DNA of 41,789 nt from an uncultured Agathobacter sp. (lineage in GTDB: Bacteria; Bacillota; Clostridia; Lachnospirales; Lachnospiraceae). Shown here in pieces: positions 38,682-41,789 of the stretch. The notes beneath the pieces are model-generated. The model was given only the letters and a program-made list of their open reading frames with translations, was not told the DNA's origin and did not search any database. The stretch's first letter is position 1. Each line of letters opens with the position of its first letter. The stretch covers positions 1 to 41,789 of the forward strand of contig CAKRNE010000021.1 of the NCBI GenBank assembly GCA_934365945.1, given 5' to 3'. The position numbers and the translations under genes are program-made.

Positions 38682-39971
38682 ATGGAAAATCATACAATTG
38701 TAACACTGAAAAAAGGCGAAGGACGCACTATAAAAGCAGGCGGCGCATGGATTTTTGATAATGAAATAGACACAATCACAGGCACATTTACGAACGGAGA
38801 TATTGTTGTGGTGCACGATTTTGACGGATATCCGATGGGGCGCGGCTTCATAAACCAGAATTCAAAAATCCGTATCAGAATGATGACGAGAAAAGCAGAC
38901 CAACTGATTGATGACAATTTTCTCAGGATGAGAGTGCAAAATGCCTGGGATTACCGCAAGCAGGTGATGGCGGGAGGCAATGATAATGTGGCTGCAGCAG
39001 ATGAGGCTTGTGTGGCAGGCATTGGTACAACCGACAGGCCTGATTTAAACTGCTGTCGTGTCATATTTGGCGAGGCTGATTTCCTGCCGGGTATCACAGT
39101 GGACAAGTACGCGGATGTGCTTGTGGTGGAGTGTCTTGCACTTGGAATGGAGCAGTTTAAGGTGAAAATAGTTGAACTGTTAAAGGAAGTGCTGGCGGCG
39201 GACGGAATAAATATTCGTGGAGTATACGAGCGCAGTGATGCAAATGAGCGCAAAAAAGAGGGTCTTCCTAAGGTAAAAGGCTTTATAGGAGCCGAGTTTG
39301 ACACAAATGTGGAAATCGTAGAAAACGCAGTTCACTATATTGTCGATGTAGAAAATGGACAGAAAACAGGCTTTTTCTTAGACCAGAAGTATAACAGGCT
39401 TGCTATGCAGCGCATCTGTAAGGGAAAAAGAGTGCTCGACTGCTTCACGCACATGGGCACATTTGCCCTCAATGCCGGAATTGCAGGGGCAAGCGAGGTC
39501 ACAGGACTTGATATATCAGAGTATGCGGTTAAGCAGGCCACAGAAAATGCGAAGAGAAATAATCTCTCAGACACAGTGAAGTTTCGCGTGGCAAATGTGT
39601 TGGATGAGCTGCCACGGCTCGCTACCGAGGGTGAGAAATATGATGTAGTCATTCTGGATCCTCCGGCATTTACAAAGTCGCGCGAGGCCACCAAAAATGC
39701 CATAAAGGGCTACCGCGAGATTAACATGAAGGGACTTAAGCTTGTTAAGGATGGTGGATTTCTGGCTACCTGCTCATGCTCTCACTTCATGACACAGGAG
39801 CTGCTTGCAAAAACAGTCAAGGAAGCAGCAAAGGCCACTCACAAGAGGCTGCGTCAGGTAGAGTTCCGCACGCAGGGGCCGGATCATCCGATACTGTGGG
39901 CCAATTCAGCTAATGTACCGGAGTCGTATTATCTTAAGTTTTTTATCTTCCAAGTTGTTGATGAGAAGTAG
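38682..39971 (+). CDS. Class I rRNA large-subunit methyltransferase, RlmI-like
   Basis: A 429-residue protein. Residues 1 to about 75 form a PUA domain (TLKKGEGRTIKAGGAWIFDNEI, FDGYPMGRGFINQNSKIRIR). The SAM-binding Rossmann domain (about 235-425) has VLDCFTHMGTFALNAG (motif I), VTGLDISEYAV, and LDPPAFTKSR (motif IV). A CSCSHFM segment holds the conserved Cys. This matches RlmI/YccW, which makes 5-methylcytosine in 23S rRNA. GAGGAAC precedes the ATG. It looks monocistronic, placed between small accessory genes. Confidence 0.93.
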   Translation: MENHTIVTLKKGEGRTIKAGGAWIFDNEIDTITGTFTNGDIVVVHDFDGYPMGRGFINQNSKIRIRMMTRKADQLIDDNFLRMRVQNAWDYRKQVMAGGNDNVAAADEACVAGIGTTDRPDLNCCRVIFGEADFLPGITVDKYADVLVVECLALGMEQFKVKIVELLKEVLAADGINIRGVYERSDANERKKEGLPKVKGFIGAEFDTNVEIVENAVHYIVDVENGQKTGFFLDQKYNRLAMQRICKGKRVLDCFTHMGTFALNAGIAGASEVTGLDISEYAVKQATENAKRNNLSDTVKFRVANVLDELPRLATEGEKYDVVILDPPAFTKSREATKNAIKGYREINMKGLKLVKDGGFLATCSCSHFMTQELLAKTVKEAAKATHKRLRQVEFRTQGPDHPILWANSANVPESYYLKFFIFQVVDEK

Positions 39972-40006
39972 CTAAGCAGTGATTATTATCATGGAGGTAA
40001 TTTTTT

Positions 40007-40078
40007 ATGAATATTACAGTTTATCTTGGGGCAAATGAAGGAAATGACCCATGCTTACGAAAAGCAGTTGAGGAATAA
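40007..40078 (+). pseudogene. Truncated LOG-family (TIGR00730) gene, first 23 codons only
   Basis: After a good GGAGG site the frame reads MNITVYLGANEGNDPCLRKA and stops at codon 24. The start is that of LOG-family proteins (lysine decarboxylase-like, Rossmann), which are about 180 residues long. The rest is missing. The next ORF begins 4 nt after the stop, so a deletion joined the two. The short peptide may still couple translation to the next gene. Confidence 0.7.
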
Positions 40079-40081
40079 TGA

Positions 40082-40573
40082 ATGGCAACATGGAGTGGTA
40101 TAAGAAAAAAGTTGGAAACGGAATATCTGGCTCAAAGTCTGCAAGGTCATATTCAGTATTATGCAACAACATATAGCAGGAGTCACGACCATGAGGGACG
40201 GGCAGCGATAAGATATGATGGAAAAGAAATTATCAAGGGATGCTATTGGAACAATTGGTCGAAAGCAGGCATGTTTCCCAAAGATGAAAAATACGAGAAA
40301 CGCATGAAAGTAGAAAATGCGTATATGGACGATACAGCTATAAAATTGGGTATTTTTGACCAACGCTGTTTTTATAATGCATTTGAAGAGTTTGATAATC
40401 AAGATATTGAAACGAGCCTTAAAAGCGAAAATTTAATCGTAAAAATATTTGCTGTATTGGATAGACGAGTTGGCAAACGGAGATTAAAGATTATGAAAGA
40501 AACAATAATGGAAGAACCGGATACATTCCGGGAGTTTTATGCAATTCGAGTAAAAGCAGAAGGAATGTTATAA
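40082..40573 (+). CDS. SF0329-type protein of unknown function
   Basis: A 163-residue soluble protein that begins MATWSGIRKKLETEYLAQSL, a start I associate with the SF0329 family of small uncharacterised proteins (R-G-R-[VI]-Q-Y-[FY]-A-T-[TR]-Y pattern, DGKEI). The C-terminal half is acidic and helical (NAFEEFDNQDIETSL). There is no signal peptide or membrane segment. AGGA lies 7 nt before the ATG, inside the end of the LOG fragment, so the two are joined. Function unknown. Confidence 0.7.
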   Translation: MATWSGIRKKLETEYLAQSLQGHIQYYATTYSRSHDHEGRAAIRYDGKEIIKGCYWNNWSKAGMFPKDEKYEKRMKVENAYMDDTAIKLGIFDQRCFYNAFEEFDNQDIETSLKSENLIVKIFAVLDRRVGKRRLKIMKETIMEEPDTFREFYAIRVKAEGML

Positions 40574-40608
40574 ATTTTGATTGACCAATATCTTTAGAGG
40601 AAATAAAT

Positions 40609-40802
40609 ATGCTTGAGACAAATAGATTGTTAATACGGAATTTTGTAGCAGAAGATACGCATTCCTGCTTTGAGGGATGGGGGAAAGATAAAAAGCTTGG
40701 AAAATATATACTTGGAATGACAATGACACTGGAGAAGGTTATGTGTTCGCTTTTCATAATACGGAAATTTGTAGTATAGATATAGCGTTTTGTGGTATAC
40801 TA
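40609..40802 (+). pseudogene. Broken GNAT acetyltransferase gene
   Basis: A start with AGAGG upstream encodes MLETNRLLIRNFVAEDTHSC, then FEGWGKDKKLGKYIL, the opening of a GNAT N-acetyltransferase of the RimJ type. It reaches a stop at 40779 after 56 codons. After about 40715 the plausible continuation is in another frame (NDNDTGEGYVFAFHNTE), so a deletion or frameshift has joined non-adjacent parts. The normal length is about 170 residues, and the acetyl-CoA-binding part is missing. Confidence 0.7.
40793..40801 (+). promoter_or_regulatory. Extended -10 promoter candidate before the VbhA/Fic pair
   Basis: TGG-TATACT (TG at 40793-40794, -10 at 40796-40801) is an extended -10 element about 52 bp before the ATG at 40853. 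No good -35 is seen. It lies at the end of the broken GNAT gene. Confidence 0.4.
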
Positions 40803-40852
40803 TAGAAGAACAAATACCTTTCTGTGAAAGGGAAAGGGGAAAGGATACGCGT

Positions 40853-41041
40853 ATGACAGTTGATAGAAGAGTAAGCAGTATTGAATCCAGCTTCAAAATG
40901 GAAAGCATGCCATTTGATGCAGAATGTCGTCAAAGAGTAAGAAATGTCTTAACCAAAAAAGTTTCTGCTACAGATGCAATTTCAGAATTAAATAAGAAAT
41001 ACAGAGTATCCAAGAAGCAGGTTGAAGGATCAGGAGTATGA
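40853..41041 (+). CDS. VbhA-like antitoxin of a Fic module
   Basis: A 62-residue protein, MTVDRRVSSIESSFKMESMPFDAECRQRVRNVLTKK-type sequence with a C-terminal helix ending NKKYRVSKKQ. The segment SFKMES fits the inhibitory motif (S/T)xxxE(G/N) of class I Fic antitoxins such as VbhA, with Ser in the last position. The inhibitory Glu would point into the Fic ATP pocket and block AMP transfer. Start 40853 is preferred (GGGGAAAGGA upstream). It overlaps the Fic frame by 20 nt, as is usual for this pair. Confidence 0.85.
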   Translation: MTVDRRVSSIESSFKMESMPFDAECRQRVRNVLTKKVSATDAISELNKKYRVSKKQVEGSGV

Positions 41042-41639
41042 TTATTTCTATGAGGATGAACAGGATGCCAAGTACTGTTATCCGGGAACAAATGTATTAA
41101 AGAATAAACTGGATATAAGAGATTTAGATACATTGCATGAGGCAGAAAGAGATTATTCAGCGGTGCGTCAGGCAGAACTTGTAGGTCAAGGCGTTACTGG
41201 AGATTTCTCTTTTAAGCATATTTGTTCTATACATAAGCATTTATTCAGTGATGTATATTCTTGGGCGGGCAAGACGAGAACGGTTGATATTTCCAAAGGA
41301 ACCGTTTTCTGTTTGGTGCAGTTTATCGAAAGCCAGTTTGATGATTTGTATCGTAAGCTGAAAAAGGAAAATTTCTTAGTTGACATAATCGATAAGGAAG
41401 AAATGAGCGAGAGACTAGCCTATTACCTGGGTGAGATTAATATGATCCATCCGTTTAGAGAAGGTAATGGAAGGACTCACAGAATATACATTGAGCAGTT
41501 ATGCTTGAACAATGGTAGATTTGAAATTGATTTTACCGATGTTTCAAAAGAAGAGATGATAGCCGCAAGTGTCAGATCGGCAAATGCCAGCAACGATATG
41601 TTGGAAGAACTGATTAGTAGTTGTCTTGTTGAAAAATAG
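41022..41639 (+). CDS. fic: Fic/DOC-family AMP transferase toxin
   Basis: A 205-residue Fic protein. The core motif HPFREGNGRTHR (near residues 142-153) matches HPFx(D/E)GNGRxxR, so it is probably an active adenylyltransferase. The flap strand VQFIESQFDDL and the upstream FSFKHICSIHKHLFSDVYSWAGKTRTVDISKG are typical of the VbhT/BtFic group. The likely start is TTG 41022, inside the antitoxin gene, because the nearby ATG at 41038 is in another frame. A rare start codon and overlap would keep toxin below antitoxin. In related systems the targets are DNA gyrase and topoisomerase IV; the target here is unknown. Confidence 0.93.
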   Translation: MKDQEYDYFYEDEQDAKYCYPGTNVLKNKLDIRDLDTLHEAERDYSAVRQAELVGQGVTGDFSFKHICSIHKHLFSDVYSWAGKTRTVDISKGTVFCLVQFIESQFDDLYRKLKKENFLVDIIDKEEMSERLAYYLGEINMIHPFREGNGRTHRIYIEQLCLNNGRFEIDFTDVSKEEMIAASVRSANASNDMLEELISSCLVEK

Positions 41640-41688
41640 TTTTAGAGAATAATGTTCCGCAAGCTCCCAGATGTGTAGGTGAATAGAC

Positions 41689-41789
41689 ATGAAAAATATC
41701 CATAGCATTGAATTTTATACTGGAAGCAAGGAAGAATTGCTTCCCGGTTTTGAAAAAGATTTTCCCTATATCGCTTCGAGGGCAGAACT
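41689..41789 (+). CDS. 5' end of a probable AraC-type regulator (cut by window edge)
   Basis: Thirty-three codons are visible, starting after AGGTG with 7-nt spacing: MKNIHSIEFYTGSKEELL and then PGFEKDFPYIASRAE. The FPYIASRAEL phrase recalls the cupin-domain start of Lachnospiraceae AraC-family regulators that continue with PWHWH. The DNA-binding domain would lie beyond the window. The family call rests on this short stretch only. Confidence 0.5.
   Translation, partial: MKNIHSIEFYTGSKEELLPGFEKDFPYIASRAE

Noticed and set aside
41038..41100. ATG 41038 as the Fic start
   Set aside because: It is out of frame with the Fic domain; the in-frame start is TTG 41022.

Overview
The window reads as the chromosome of a low-GC, butyrate-forming gut Lachnospiraceae, closest in feel to Agathobacter (Eubacterium) rectalis or Roseburia. 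The reasons are the AT-rich codon use, strong GGAGG ribosome sites, consensus TTGACA/TATAAT promoters, the Bce-type and YtrA-type regulatory modules, and a complete butyryl-CoA:acetate CoA-transferase gene. The genus is inferred from memory of these families; no database search was run. No rRNA, tRNA, CRISPR array or complete insertion sequence was seen.

Layout. 1-1620: an XRE regulator with a DUF3169 membrane partner and a small membrane protein, behind 20-bp tandem repeats and a promoter with twin palindromic operators. 2052-5480: an Mrp-type Fe-S/P-loop ATPase and a lipoteichoic-acid-synthase-like membrane sulfatase with an extra C-terminal domain. 5530-7634: a GC-rich structured intergenic element, a possible small ORF, a terminator-rich leader and mgtE. 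7670-10928: a YtrA-type GntR regulator inside a five-gene ABC operon whose promoter carries a near-perfect 44-bp palindrome. 11032-11592: a DUF4160/DUF2442 pair (putative toxin-antitoxin). 11746-19551: a trigger-factor-like prolyl isomerase coupled to a Bce-type response regulator and kinase, then a reversed GntR/ABC cassette, then the BceAB-type transporter with a BceR-like box. 19633-21519: a DUF1311-like lipoprotein and an AlaX-like editing protein.

21547-34113 is the most interesting part. It holds a same-strand cluster: an HTH regulator with an internal duplication, a zinc-ribbon/helical-repeat protein, an SPFH-SHOCT protein, a double-FHA ABCG-type ATPase, its permease, a PP2C phosphatase, a soluble Ser/Thr kinase with a threonine-bearing repeat linker and a Sel1 tail, two membrane proteins, and two zinc-ribbon membrane proteins, the last ending in a YARHG domain. 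Kinase, phosphatase and FHA reader form a complete phosphothreonine circuit. Because the FHA domains are fused to the transporter ATPase, the circuit probably gates an ABC exporter. This resembles the logic of threonine-phosphorylation control of type VI secretion, but no other secretion component is present.

34620-38177: a PD-(D/E)XK transposase-family (Rpn-like) protein, the reverse-strand but gene with a promoter and a Rex-like box, and a family 2 glycosyltransferase. 38330-41789: an accessory patch with an orphan UPF0175 antitoxin, an RlmI-like methyltransferase, a 23-codon LOG-family fragment, an SF0329-type protein, a broken GNAT gene, a VbhA/Fic module and the start of an AraC-type regulator cut by the window edge.
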